Shown one piece after another: positions 39,301 through 54,300 of a stretch of DNA of 64,000 bases (position 1 is the stretch's first letter; every line of letters begins with the position of its first letter). Source of the DNA: Pelecanus crispus (Eukaryota; Chordata; Aves; Pelecaniformes; Pelecanidae). The translations under genes were made by a program, and so were the position numbers. Location: contig NC_134655.1 in NCBI RefSeq assembly GCF_030463565.1, positions 7,824,372 through 7,888,371 of the forward strand, given 5' to 3'. The notes beneath the pieces were generated by a model that saw only the letters and a list, made by a program, of their open reading frames with translations, was not told the DNA's origin and searched no databases.

Positions 39301-42300
39301 GTGTAGGGAAATCAGTGTGGAGATACAGTGGCTAAAACAGCTGGGGGTTTAGCTAACAGTGCATCTTTAGCTTCAGTGCAAATATAAATACTGCTTGGAA
39401 TTACACATGAATGTGTATTTGCACATAAGAGACTCATCTGTACTAAAGCTGCAGTTAATTCTATATTTAATCCAATGCTCTTTTTGTGACTGCCAGAAGA
39501 AAATACAGTAATTCTCTTGCAAACACATATGATACATATGCAGAGCGAGAAATAAAGAAACAGATATTTTACTGGCAGTCTCAAGAACAAGGAAACCTCA
39601 GCCCTTATTGCTGAAGAATTCCAAGTAGAGGAAGCAAGGAAATCCCCAGTTAAAAATGTTAATACTACTTAATGCGCATGTATTCTTTGCAGTAAATAGA
39701 ATACGCCAACTAATAATGAATATACATTACAGTAAATAAAAGTTGCATGACGCTGTCTTTCTGAATGCAGTAAAATTATGTCTTGCCCATATAGAATGTC
39801 TTTCATGCTGAAAACGACTCTAAAATTGAACACACAAAAAGGTGGGATGGCTTCATTCACTCTAGTGACAAAAAAAGGCAACTGCTTTACTAACACAGAT
39901 GTTAACTATTACATATAATGGGAGGAAGCATGAACTCTGACCTCTGCTGTGAGAGACAGAGCTCAGATTGTCTTCAACACAACGTAAACATAAAGCAAAA
40001 TTGTTTTGCCCTACTGTGAGACTCGGTATAACTGTATACTCGTTGACTACACCTTTGGGGCAACAGGAGGGTTAGTCAAGCAGACAAAGGAGATGTTGTA
40101 TCCAGAGATGTAAAGAAGGGAGATGCAGGAGGAAAAAGAGTCATTTGTTTGGGATTCTTTACATGGTGTATTTACTTTATGAAAGTTCTCAGTCTTTCAG
40201 GGCTTTCTTCTAAGTAGAGAATCTGGGGTTAGGCAAATAGCAGAGACCTCTTATATTTGGTTTCCTTGCAGAAGAGTGTTAGACTTACTGGATTTTCCTC
40301 GTCAGACTTCTGTTCCTAATCATCCCTTGTTACCCAGAATCAAACTTTCAGAGGCAATGAACATTGCCTGCACGGCAGCTGAGTCAAGGAATCCTTATAA
40401 CTTGTGGGTTACGAGGCTGGCAGCCAACAACGTGAGAGTATTCTCTGTTTTCCAGTTAAGTGCTAGAATGAAATCCTGGTAGAGGCCATCCTTGTGGTCT
40501 TTTGGACAAAGTAATGTACAGACAGTGCCTCCCTATGCTGGTGGAACTTGGTGAATAAAAGATTTGGAGCCTGCTTTGTTGTGCCACCCAAGTGCCAAAT
40601 TTGCCCTGCACAGCCTAATAGCCCAACCCCAATCAATCTCAGCTGATTACAACTCAGTTAACAGCTGAACACCCAGTGAGCACAGAAGCAGAGCAGGAAT
40701 ATCTTACCTGGGTACTTTAACTTGGCCACGGATAGGTATGTAACTGTGGCCATAGACACTTGTCCCATCTACATTTTTCAGTATGCTTGCTATCTGGCAA
40801 TGTTCATGATACAGGTGAACAGAACTGGTTTTATTGCTGGACCTGAGAGGATTTGAATCAGGTTTGCTAATGTAGTGGAATTACATTTTCTGCCCGCATT
40901 TGCAAGAAGGGGAAAAATAATCCACAATCTTTGGCAGGTATGATGCACACCAGACTGCGGAGGTTGTATCCTGAATGTCTCATGCTAGGCACATTCACAC
41001 CAAAGGAGGGCAGGGGACTCTTGTCACCCCCCTCTCCGCTGTAGACATCTCTCAGGGTGGCATGCATCCAACTAAATCTCAGCATCTGACCTGATCACCC
41101 TGGACTCCCTCTCTAGTCCACAGAGACTGGCCTGTGTGTTCAATACAGGTGCTGAATACATCTGAAGAGAGACACATGCATTTGATCAGCATCCTCAAAA
41201 GTGTTTCTTCCTCCCTTCTGAGTATAAAAGGAGCTAGCAGTGACTACCTTAGACAGCTAACATGCAGAAATCTGATGTTAAGCAAGATGCATCCCACCCT
41301 GGATTCTTTATGATCCCTCTGCCCTGGTGAAGTAGTGCAGGGAAGTGTTGGAGGGCTGCACCCAGTGCATTGACCACTCTTCCTTCCTTCCCAGGCCCAA
41401 AGGAAGCATGGGAAACAAAGCCTTGTCCCATGACAGCGTCTTCATTTTTGAGTCCGCACCAGGAAATGTGGCAGGTGACATGTTGTCTCAGGAAAACATA
41501 CCTGGAAGAGTGAAAACTTTGCAGGTGAGAACATCTTCCCCTCATTCATGGTGCTGCTTTGTATTAATTGTCTCCTAGGAAACTCTGTTGCTCGATTCCT
41601 CTGCTCTGTGCCTTAAGACTTTGTTAACTAAAGTGTCCAAAGCCAGATTTACTAGTTTTGGATCTATTCTGCTTCTTGGAAGCTGCATCTTTGAGCAGTC
41701 CTGGTACTTTCAGCCTTGCCCAGGTCTCATAGTGACATGAATCCAGTTCATGGACTCTTGGAAACTTTCCTTAATGAGCATGTCCTCTTCCGATGGGATT
41801 TCCATTCTTTACTTCATAGCTACTACTTTTGGGTTAAGGCCATTTATTTATACTGTAGCGTGTCCTTTACTCTGTTATTCTTTATATATTATTTATATGT
41901 TATTCTTTTTGGCAATCCTGGCTATGATGTTTTCACTGTACATGCTAGCACCAGCGGCTGTGTAAGTGTGTGGGATGATGGATATGTCAGGGCACTCTTA
42001 GTGACAGCTTTATTTATCTCATTATTCTTCTGATCTCTGCCAGCAAAGGATACTTGTTCTGCTAGGTCATTTCCTTCTTCCAAGGCACATACTGAACCCT
42101 CCTTGACAGCTCCCTTATCAACTGTTGGTTATATTAATTGCATTTAAATAACTGCCTAGCTCAGAGCACCGAGATAAAAGTTTAAGATTTTTCCAGAGAC
42201 TGAAAACAAACTGTTGATAAGGCAGCCAAAGGCCATTGAAATTCTTCCTTTGCTCAGCGTGAGCTTCATGTTGCAAAACACAATTGCATCACATGTTAAG

Positions 42301-45300
42301 TAATAAAAGATGCACAGAGGGACTTGTTTCTCCATAAGACTGCAAAATAGGCTAAGCTTCAATTCAGGGTGTTTTTTGTATAACAATGGGAGTAGCAGGA
42401 GAAATCATGTTTATATATGACAGAACTTTGTTGGGGAAAAAAGCTCTTTTCATGCTATCTCCAGTCCACTGTGCCCTCTCTTCATCCATCCATCATCCTG
42501 CATGGTAATGTAATACTGCCAGCACTATCTTTATAGCCGTAAAAGACAGCCTTTTTCTGTGAGCTTGACTCTTATCAGAATAAAAGCCAAGCACTAATAA
42601 AAGCTGTTATTTTCTTAGCAATGTAAATTGACTTCTAACCAGTAGAAGACAGACTGTAAATTCAGAGTTTCTCCCACACTGCTTTGCTGTCTGCATGTAA
42701 TAAGTTTAATAAATCAAAGATGGGAAGTTGTGAAAAGAGGGGAAAAGCAAAATTGACTTTCTGTATTTTCCTTCCCATGAAGTGCACAGGTATGTTGTAT
42801 GTCTTGTTTTGCCCACATCTTTGCGCAATTTGTCAATTTGCAGATCATATTGGTGATGCTTCTTTTTTGTGGGTACGAGGGCCAGAAAGCTGTTTGAACT
42901 GGGGGACTGGTGGATTAAAGGGTGGCATTGTGCTCTGTGGCTGTTAGATCTATAGGAATTACATTCCAAGTGAAACTTGCTGAATAAGAATGGCAGCTAT
43001 TTAGATCTATTTTACAGAGATACAAATGAACGCATAGCTTGTAGAGGAGCACAGAATTAGACCTAGAATTTCCTGATCTGGTTTAATAAGCAAAGAAACA
43101 GAAAAAACAGGTCTGCATATTTATCTTGGGAATATTCAGTTGAGAAATTTTTGGTTGCAGGACAAAGTTTCTGTTCAGACCTTGTTTCTATTCCAGCTTT
43201 GACATAGCTGACAGACTTAAGCCAAGAATTTTAGTAATGGTGTTTCCTGAGATCTGAATTTTTTTAGTTTGAGGGAACATGTGGCTGCTTGTGAGGTTGC
43301 AGACTTTGTTTTGTTTTTCTCGGGTCAGGGCCTGCCAGAGCATTCTTTTGTGCAATCTTGGAAAAGAATCCCCATACTCCTTTACAAACAAAGTTGTTCC
43401 TGGCTGCCGTTATTATTCTTGCTGTAGACAGGACCAGGACATAATGCTGGGGACAATTAACAAGCAATTCATTAGGGTGGACCAGAAATTGAATTAAATT
43501 GTCTTTGCATTAAAAGTGGGACTCAGCTACTTGTATGGGAGAGGGTGGTGACAAGCTCTCAATATTTGGAAGGGCTTTGTGAAGGAAAGCTGGGGTTGGG
43601 AACTGCTGACTGATGATACCTTGTGTGACTATTTGGGACATGCAGATACATGTAATTATTTAAATAATACTTAAATCTAGAATTTTTAAAGTTTTTAAAT
43701 TTAAAGTGAGTTAAACCGCTGTACATTTTCTGGAATGGTGAAATTTCTGTCTCTGATAACTTACTGAATAAAACTGATTTTGATTTTAATTTTGTACCGA
43801 AGCCAGTTCTAATGATGGGTCCTTGATGAAGGTAACTAAATAAAATTTTATTAATGGCCATTTTCTGTAAATGGTCTGTTTCTTCAACTATTCTGTTAAC
43901 TAAGAGATTCTGCATGCCTAATGGGAGCAACTGGGGTAAAAGTGTCCAAAATGTCCCCTATAAATAATGCTATTGAAAGTCTATATTCTAAATTTCTTTT
44001 CAACCACAGCTTCAGTTGCAGCAGAACATCAGACTTGGATCGCCTCCTCTTGTTATAACTGGAAAGAAACTGGAAGATGCAGGTGCTGTTTCTGAAGATG
44101 ATGGTTTACCTAGAAGCCCTGCTGAAATTTCAACCCTTCATGAAGTTCTGACAGATTCACCAAGCAAGGTATAATCGTTATGTCACTTTAGTGACCACCT
44201 GTACAGAAAAGATAAAATCTGCTTGCAGAAGCAAGACTTTTTTGCTTGCTTGTAATAAAATCTGCTGGTGCAGATCAGTTAGAACTAGAACAAATTACCT
44301 AGGTGGATTGTGGACTTATCACTGTGAGGGATCCCTAGGAAGTGGCCTTACAAATGCCCCGAGTACCATTTTCTATGCTTTTATGTAGACCAGTGCTGGG
44401 TCAGTTGTGACCTATATCATTAGGGAAAGAGGAGAGAAATTCAGCTGATATGACAACTCTCAGTGCCTTTGGGCAAGGCAGTCTCTCCTGGCAGGTCTGC
44501 ATGGCAGAAAGAATAAAAAGTGAATTATTCATGGGTGAGCGTTTTGTTACTGTGACTGTTCCACTTCCAGTCCGAGAACAAACTGAGAGGCTCACACTGC
44601 ACAAACAAACCTCCCATGTCTTCCAGCTTCAAAGAGCTGGAGAGAGATTGGCAGTTTCCTGTACCTGTGAAAGGGGAAGAGTTTTTGGGTGTTTTAAAGC
44701 TAGTGAGGAAAACAGAAATAATGAGGACTGCAAGAGAATCTTAAACAGTTACTGGTTTTGGAACGAAATAGCTCAAAACCAGGGCAATATTAGTTGAATT
44801 GACAGGAAAGTGAAAATCCTGAGTCTGAGAACAGGTCCTGATGGGACTCAGAGGGGGTTTGGGTTATCTTAGGAATTGCCTTCTCACAGCGGATGCATGA
44901 TTTTGGACTTGGGTGAGCATGCGAGCATTTGTAAATTTGAAGATCTTAAAAAACTTTATAAAATGTTTTGCCTCATGTGGTCAACCTTCATGGCATATCT
45001 CATAGCAGGATAAAGCTCCCCCACTTTATGTTTGACCCCTATGAACAAATGAAACCTACTCTGTGAGGCAGGGACTCAGTGACCCTTCCTTTATCTTTCC
45101 TTTTGTGTTTTCTTGTAATTAGCACTGGATATCCAGTCCCAGTTAATTCAATGTGATACTTCCCTTGACTTACCCTCTTCCTCATTTTATCCCACAGTCC
45201 TCCAACCCTGTTCAGCGCAATAGCTCTTTGAGTTTAGGCGGGACAGACAGTGAAGATGAACAGGTAAATAGCTACTTTTCATGCTAATAAACTTTCCTGA

Positions 45301-48300
45301 GACAGCATGTGTGGTGTCTGTATGGAGCCAGTACAATAATTTTTTTCTTTTTTTTTTTTTAAATCTATTCTGGGTACAATGTATCCTAGCAAACAATTCA
45401 TGAACAGTCCAGAGTGATGCAAATGATACTGAAAATATACCTCTCACAGAGCTTTGAATAAGAACCAAATAAAGTGAGGCAGAAATCTACTGGTAAGTGG
45501 TTTGTGTGAACAGCATAGTCAGCTCTGTGACACCGTATGAATCTGTAAAGTTACACAACAGAAAATTGGACAAGGCAAAGCACTTCAATTCCACTTCCAT
45601 GTCCCAGGGCTCCAATACCCAACAGCAGTAATAGCTTAATAACACCTGCCCATCAGCAGTGGCTTGTGAGCAATGCCCTGCATCTCTCTTATCACGGGAA
45701 ATAATTGCAGGATCAGCCCTTTCTGACGCCAGGTATTCCACAGGAAAAGGTCTGTGTTCATTTGCAGTTTTCTTTGGATGATAAGTGACCATCATCAGCA
45801 GCAGGTTCTGCTGTCAGACCAACACAGTCTGTTCCTTGACCAGCTCGGAAAAATTTACAGAGGTCATATTTTTGGAGAGGAGCCTAGGGGACATTCACCT
45901 TGACTGTCCCTGCTGCTTGAAGCTGAGTTGAGTTCCTGCCCATCTCATGCTTTCAAGGCAGACCTGCAAGGTTTGCTTATATTGCCTTTCTCCAGCATTA
46001 ATATAACATCTGGAAGACCAGTCAGACCACCGTTATGCCAATGGCATCTTCAAATGCCAGTGACAAAGGCAGCCACCACTGCAACAGGGCTGATTCGATT
46101 CATGGGGTAGCCCTTACAATTGTGTAAGCAATTGTATAAGTAATCTGCCATTTTGCTGAGAAAGGGAATATTTATGGGTACAGAACAGCTATGGGCCATT
46201 TTGGCCCAAGCTTTGCAGTCTGCCATACAGAATCCCTGTTTGAGAAGCTCACCAGAGAGAACAGAATTTAACCCTTTGTGAAACTGAGAATAGCCCACAA
46301 GTAAAGGGGAGGTAACAGGGTACCTAGAAGATTCCTTCCTGATGAAGAGGGCCTTAAACAGCCAGGGCAACATCTTGAGGGTCAAACAGTTAGTGCCAAC
46401 CCCAGTGCTAAGGAAGCTTTCCCTTTCGCTCTCTCTTTGGCCAGCCTTCTCAAAAGGAGGGAGCAACCTTTGGGCAAGACCAGCTCAACTTTCCTCTCCA
46501 TGGTTGAGATCACTCTCCTGCTCAGTCATTCTTTTGCTTTAGGGATAGAAAGATAAAGCAATGTCTCCCCCTCGTAGTAGATTACTAGTCACACAACTCT
46601 AGAGGCCCAAGTGATCTAGGTAACTTGGATTGTCATTATTTTTAATAACTTCTTGTATATATTTTATCATTACTTCCATGTACATTTTATTAACTCATCT
46701 CCCATTTTATATTTTGACTAAAATGCTCCATTTTGTACGCCTGCATACTGTTTTTTCCTTACAATGCAAAAAGCCCTTTTCTATCCAGTTCTGAAGTCTT
46801 TGAGTTCTTCAGTCTTAAAACCTCATCTCCTGTGAGAAAGAAAGACAGGGACAGGAGAAATTTTTTGCTCTCTTCTATATTGCACAGAATTCCCCACTTA
46901 AATGCTCTTCTTTTTTCTCCTCAACTTACTAGGAATCTGGCTAGCTTCTCTACAGTACTGTGTATGTTCCTTTACCCAAGTATTTTTCTTAGTCAGCAGT
47001 TTGGCTTAGCAGAAATCTTGACAATATGTTTATCTAAAATAAAAAACCTTTTCCTAAATAATCATAATTTCTTTCAGTAGCTTTTGAAACTATTTATGTA
47101 ATACCAGGATTTGAGCTAGCAGAACACAAGTTGTTAAACTGAATAACCTCACCCCAAAGATGAGGAAAATTGTGAAAAGCACCAAGAAATCTACACCAGT
47201 TAATCCATTTAACAATGTTATATATTCAGTAAAGGAAAAAGAGGATTTGATCCTAAGCAATCTGAAGTTATACACAGCGTAGTGGTTTACATTTTACTAT
47301 CGTATTGATCTTGCTCCAGACGATAGTTACTTAACTTCTTTGCCCTGTGCTGCTTCACTGGGTTTTCCAAGAACTTCATGCTTCTGTCACCTCTGTGTGT
47401 AACCTTGATGTGTCACCCATGTAACTTCTCAGTGCCTTCCACATTTATAAATACCCACTTTCTGACTAATCCAAAGCTAAATGTGAGGCTATCGCTCAAA
47501 GTGAGTGGCAAGTAACTTCACAGAGACATTAACCAGCATTACCCTGCCTTTTCCAGATAGCTGTTACGGAAATCTAACTTCCTTGTTGGCATCTTCTGCC
47601 TGGCCTGATTAAAAGCAAAACAAGGTCTCAGCTTGTGGGGCTGAGGACGGTGCTTTGGCACAAACACTCTTTAGGAAATGGGTCTTCTAGCTGCAGCGTT
47701 CTTCTTGTGCAGGCTCCTATAACTGTGCAATAACCAACAAACTCCAAATTTATGTTCTACTTAAACACTGATGTGGGAATCCTGTGTCTGCTCCATTGTC
47801 TTTGAGAGAAGATACCAACTGTCAGTCAGTGCTCAGAGAAAATAAAAAAAACTAAATCCTCAGTGGAGTAGGGAATTTGCCATTTATGTACAGCAGTAGC
47901 TCAGATACTAGCTTCAGGTGTTTTTATATTAAATAAGCACAATTGTAATTTTATAATTGAAAGGCAGAAGAACTTGTATGTAGAAATGAGTAACAATGTT
48001 ACTATCTTTTTAAGTTCTAGTGATCCTTACAGGTTTATCATTAATCTTGTAGAATCTGTATATAATACATTCTGTTGTGGTTTATTTCAGATCTAGGAAC
48101 TAAAAAATTCAATGGAGAATAAGGGAATTAATTTTAGCTGCCTTAAACACAAAGCAATGTACCTAGACAATTTTTGTAGATCAGATGAAAAGATGCTTTC
48201 ATTATTTTTAAAACTTCATCAGCATACATGTTTTAAATGCTGTGTTATGTCCTAAGCTTAAATGAAACTAAAATCTGAATGCCAAGCACAGTTAATGGCT

Positions 48301-51300
48301 GTGTTTCACCTAGCTTTATGACCAAAGCCAAAATAGCAGGTATGTTACACTGAATGAAGTTTGTTTGGCATGTCTATGAAATTTTGCAAATGTTCCAGAA
48401 AGTCTGGTCTACATTTCAAAACAGTAACAAAACTAGTAAAACTACATGTTTAGGGGTTTCTCTACAAACACCTCTGTAACACCTTTTTTTTTTTTTTTGA
48501 TAGTATAATCTAAAGTTACTGCTGTTTAGTTCCCTAGAGCAGCATTGCTGCGAGGGTGAGATCCACGTCACTGGAAGATGGTTCTGGGGTACTTGTTGGA
48601 GAGAAGAATTTGATTTTTCTGGGAGAGTGGATATTAAAAGAGCAAAGCAGCTATGGTAACTTTCTTAGAAATAGAGATAATGAGGAGCAAGTATCCATGC
48701 TACTTTTGTGGCTTTTTAATAACATATTCCTGTAATGTGTCGCATTATTGGGATGAAAAGGCAGCTATGAAAACTGCACCAGTGTCTCCTGCTGGTGCAT
48801 ATGTATATTGCAAATGGTTTTTCAGATAAGAGCTGGGGACAGCTGAGGCTCTTACTGTGGGAGAGGGAGAGACAGGTATTTCTCACTTTTGTGTAACATA
48901 CAGCCAAACACACAGAATTTAGTAATCTCTATGCAGAGATGACATTAGGCATGCATTTTAAAGTGAGGATTTATGTCCAAAAATATAGCCATTTCAGGCT
49001 TCTGAAATGGAATGAGCTAGCAAAAGAATTGTTGCCAAGATGTGGGGAAGCCAAGCAAAATGTATAGTGACGTGTTTGTGTTTTACAGATACCTTCTGGA
49101 GCTTCCTCCAGGCCCATCAGTCCTTCATTCTCTGTCACTCCGGGGGCTGCCGGCTCACAGGGCAGCAGCTTCCTTCCCGTCGACTTCACCGTCCCTGCCA
49201 GTCCCCTTGGCTGCCTGGACACCTCAGCAGCCAGGCACAGGATTGCCATAAACCCCCGGAAACAGAAAGGCTTTACCAACAGGAATCAGCAAACCCCCCA
49301 GGTAAGTGTCTTCTGGAAAAGAATCACTGCGTGGAAGGAAATGGATGTGAATTTTTAATTATTATTTTAAATATCTTTTTCCATTTTTTTTCTTTCCTAT
49401 CCACATTCCTTTACTTTTTTTTGTTCTTCCATTGGAAGAAGGGAAACTACCTATTTTCCACCAGCCAACCCAACAAAAAATGCTCAGAAAACTTCAATAT
49501 CATGGGAGCTGAAGGAAAGTGCAACTTTAGTTTTTCATTATTTAGCGAAAAAGTTGCAGGTTACACTTCATTTGTAAAAACATTCCTCCTCTTTGAAAAG
49601 CTAGTTTTCCGTTTTAAAGAAGCCTAAGTCTATTGCTATATTTCTAAGTCTATATCTACAATTTCAGATTAGCTTTAACTTAATTCTTTGTATGTCAAAG
49701 GAAAGACTGAAGGACTTTAGGAAGGAATGTGGCTCTGCATGTGGGAAATTAAGATGAGATGCTTTTCATCCTGGCTTCTAGGAAACACATTGTGAAGATG
49801 AAGTTCACCAGATAGAAAAGGTTGTTGAGCTGGAGTGTGACAGAAATAAGGAGTAATGGTTCCATACTGCGTTTTCCCCATCAGAGAATCATGCATGAAA
49901 ATCTGTCCTGGAGTTAGAAGTGCCCTGCCCTGAGAAGGGGGGAGAAGGGGGAGAAGTGGGAGAAGTGGGGAGAAATTCAGGATGAATGTAATGCAGAATG
50001 AGGTTTTCTTGGAAACTTGGGCCCTTCAGCATCTTTGCTGAATACTCTTTGTGCTGCAGCTGGGACAACTACAATGCTAAAGGAGAAAAGCTAATTGTGG
50101 AGTGTCAATCAGAGATACCAGAAGTGATGATAATGTCTCTGGCTTGGTCTGTTCTGTGCCACCAGGTAGCTTGGGTGATGTCTTAAAAACATGCTCATTC
50201 ACTCAGAATATGTCAATGCCAGAACATTTCAGATTCAAGAGAGACCCATGGACTGTCTTTGACATTTTAAACGTGAATGATTTCTATGTTTGTTATTGGA
50301 ATAGTACATTACCCACAGTGTTGGTAAATTACAGGATGGGGGGTTTGTGTGTATGTTTTGAGTATTCATAAACATGTGGGTGTATAAAATACAAATTTTG
50401 TGCATTATTCTTGAATTAAAAAATCTTGTGCACCTCATTAGGTGGAACAGCTGGAAAATGAAGCATGTCTTCCTGCAACTCCAGAAGAGAAGGGAAATTC
50501 AACAGAATTACTTGAGAGTGACCAGCATAAAAGTGATTGGGAAGGTAATACAGACTTATGAATTGCTACTTTGGGTGCTTGAAGTCTTCTACATAAGGCT
50601 GACAGGACCCATTTGAATTGTAAGTCCTTTCAAACTAGGCATCTTTTTGGTTTTATATCATCAAACCAATCCTGGCTGCTAAAGTGTTGTGATGGAAAAA
50701 GTCATGTACTCCACTAAACACAGTGGTGCTGAAATGGTGAACTCTGAAGGCAGCATTAAAAAAATATGTGAAGTGAAAGTCCCATGTTCAGAAGTACCTG
50801 TGCTACACAGCTGGCTAGATCTCATTTGCTGGGGATCCCAGTTCCTTGTAACTCAGAAAAGTCTTAACCTCAGCATTATATCTGTTATAGAATCATAGAA
50901 TCATTTAGGTTGGAAAAGACCTTTAAGATCATCCAGTCCAACCATTAACCTAACATTACCAAGTCCACCACTAAACCAATTAAGGGTAGAGTAGCAATTT
51001 TGTGTTTCCTGGCTTGGTGGCTGGATTATTTTTTAATGAAAGTAAAAACTAGGAATCATTAAGATTGGAAAGGATCTCCAAGATCATCAGTCCAGATGTA
51101 TGTAAAGTGACTTTAATTGACTTGTGTTTACTAGATTTTCCTTCACCACCTGTCCCCTTATAATTTGAATAATAGTTAATTGCCAGTGGTAACACAATTT
51201 TAATTGTAAATTGTAAAAACGAATGAAATTTCTCCAAGCACCGAAGGCTTTTCTCTTTAGCACTGCATTACAAATGCACTGGCTGATGGTAATGCTATAG

Positions 51301-54300
51301 TGTAGTGGGAATGTTGGCACTTTGTTGTGGCACTTTGTTGTCAGGGCAGACTCAGGACCTGATGCTGTCACACATCAGTTACTGTGTGTGCAGACGCATC
51401 TAAGCTATCCAGATGTTCAGCAGCCCTGCTGGAGCTGCAGGAGGCAAAGCTATCTGATGCTGAGATGTTCTGCTTAAATACAGAAAATCCTCCAGATCAT
51501 TCTAGACAGCCTTTCTAGGCATACACATGAAGAAATGTCTAGGGAAATCTGGCTAGTAGTCTTACAACTAGGGGTAGGCACAGAAAAGAAATAAACAGCA
51601 ACTTATTTGGTACACCTTAAGCAGACAACAACAACTTTCAGTCATTCCTGGGATTAGGTATGTTCAAACTGAAAACTTTATTAGTCTCCTCACTTGGACA
51701 GCCCATTTCTAAATATGGTTTTAACAGCCTTATTTATCAGACAACGGTGGCCAGACATGGGGTACTCATGCTAAATGACTGCACTATCTGGAATGAATTA
51801 CTGATACAGATGGTGCTTGAATTGTAACCTTTAAGTGCACACTGTTCTCCTATGTTTAATATAGGATTATCAGCCCTGGTGGGACATTGTACAAAGGGAA
51901 GTGGTTCTAAGGAGACACCAGCTGTAAAAAGTCCCACTGATGCTGCCCGTAACTCTCGTGATTCCACACTTGTGGCAGAAGACTCTTGTGCTTTGCTGCA
52001 AGAGGATGCATGCCTTCCAGACATGGAGCATCACTATAAAGCAGCTGCACCTCTTCTGAGACCTGAGCCTTCTCCAGTGAACCTGGAGGAACACCACAGT
52101 GCAAAAGTGTCGTGCTGTTCAGATAAGTCTGCTGATGAATTGAAATTACATCAGCAAAATACCAATACTGAAGTACCTGCACTTCTAAAATTGCAACAAA
52201 TTGAAGGGGAAGCTGTTGTGTTACCAGACATACTAGCAGCTGACTTGTTTAGCAATGGTGTGGAAACAGAGGGCATAGATATATTGGCAGACGTTGCACA
52301 AAGGTCCTCAGTAAATTCTGTGGACCCAAACATCAAAGACCAGGAAAAGGGGGATCCGGTATTTATTGGCAAAGTAGAAGCCTGCTTGGGTACTATTGAG
52401 AATCATTCCAACCACGCTGTCTCAGATACTGCACCAAGCACTTCACAGGTTCCTGTAGCTGATTCGGAGTCGTCTTCTGACATCAAGACAGTGGGTGTGT
52501 TGAAGCCTGAAAACAGTCCAGTAACAAAAAATGACAAAGAGACTTGTGAAATAATGGAATTTCAGTCATCCAAAGGCAATGCAGAAAAAAAAATGGACAC
52601 TGCTGCATCTGTCTCGGAAGCAGGTTGCATGCTAACTCCCAGTAAATTGGAAGTATGTTTTAAAGCAGAAACTGTTTCTGTTTCGAAGAGTAACCAAGGC
52701 AGTCAACAGGCCAACACATCATACATTTCTGAAAAGCTTTCCATTGGATGTCTTGCCTCCTCAAGTTTGGCTGGCTTGAAGAGTAATATCTCTTCCAATG
52801 ATGACAGTAAGGAGTACCAGATAAGCAGTACATCTTCTCACAGAAAAACAGTGGAAGACAGTCGATCTTCAGATGAAAATGTAAAAAATCCACTGAAGAC
52901 TGCTTCTGCTAAACCGGTCAGATTTACCATTGCACCAGCATGGCAAAGATCTCTCTCAGGGGGTTCAAATTCAAAGGAAGATTCCTATACCAGAAGTTCC
53001 CCAACATCCCCTATAAGACCAGAGTTGTTTGAAGGAATGACAAAAGAACACACGTGTTTTGATGCAAATCAGGAATCAGCAAAAAACAACTCGGATAGAT
53101 TTGATCGAGATTGTAAGGACAGTGATTTGCTTTGGAGTTCTTCTACAGAGTGGGCTGACTATGAAGCACAAAATGTTGAAAACCCGTTTGGGATCAGACT
53201 AAGGAGAACATCATCTTTACTAAAATACCAGAATGAAGGCCATGCTGAGCCTCCAAAGCTGATCCCCTCAACTGTTCCCACTGCTGCTTCTGCTTCAGTC
53301 AAGGAGGATCAGAAATCAGTGGGCATTGGGAAGCCACCTCCAGGCCTTTCTGTCAGCACAAAATCATTTGTTAAAAAACCAGATCTCCTAGAAGACAAAA
53401 ATCCTCCCAAGACAAGATCAGAAGAATTGGCAAAGAAGCAAAATGGTCACAAACTGTCAGGTATTTATGCTGTATTTTTATCCAAACATTGTAGAAAACA
53501 GTGGCCGTATAAAAACCTTGGCAGAGTGGCAAACAACAGATAAAAATCCTCTTGATGACGACCAAATTCAGCCTTGAGTTCGTCAGCACCATAATTTAAT
53601 TGGCTTGATGATTTGGCCAGTCAAGAGAATTCTTGGCTTATCTTAATGAGGGGTGTGTTCCAGCAAGAATAACAACAGAGTAATAGCTTAAGGCCCTCTG
53701 AAACATTTCTGGTACGACCTACGTGTGCATATAGTTGGAGATTTAACACGGCTTTTTAAAACTTGCTGCTGTTTTGTAGTTAATTTTCCAGACTGCAGCA
53801 GTTCAAACCTTAACTAGGAGTTGCATTAGGCGTGATTATTTTTTCTATTATTTTCTACAATGGCTTCATTTAAAATATTTAAAAAGTGAAAAGGCAGCCT
53901 GTATTTTACTGACTACATGAAAAAATAATGGTTATCATACTCATTTAATCTGCAATGTAAGGATGTTGTTTCAAAGTCAAAATCCGGTTCACAATGATCT
54001 CAGTGGGAGTTCTGCCATTGACTTAAACAGAAGCAGAGTCAGGTCAAAAACTCCAGAATAAACAGAAGAACAGTTATTGCCAAGGACAAAATAATCAGGG
54101 AAGGTAATTTTATCTCTGCAGTGTTCAAAGGGTATTACAGATGCTGAAGGATTTAAAACACAAAACACTAGCTTTAGACTGACTTGACCTAAATCCCTTC
54201 TTCAAAAATGCTTCTTTTGTAGAAAAAGTCTCCTCTCAACATTTGGAAAATGCTTCCTCTGAACCAGCTTGGGTCTCCATGGCAAAACGAAAACAAAAGG

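Larger units (their letters stand above)
35496..41394 (+). other. Intron 2 (5,899 bp)
   Basis: GT-AG, phase 2. It contains the sense-strand CR1 element with the compound tail (36386-37698). The remainder is unique sequence without a gene. Confidence 0.9.

Noticed and set aside
45340..45362. T-rich run in intron 5 as a splice acceptor tract
   Set aside because: No AG with a family-like or phase-compatible exon follows.
49040..49627. 195-codon plus-strand open frame, the second longest in the window
   Set aside because: It overlaps exon 6 in a different frame. The exon frame carries the family motif, so this is a shadow.
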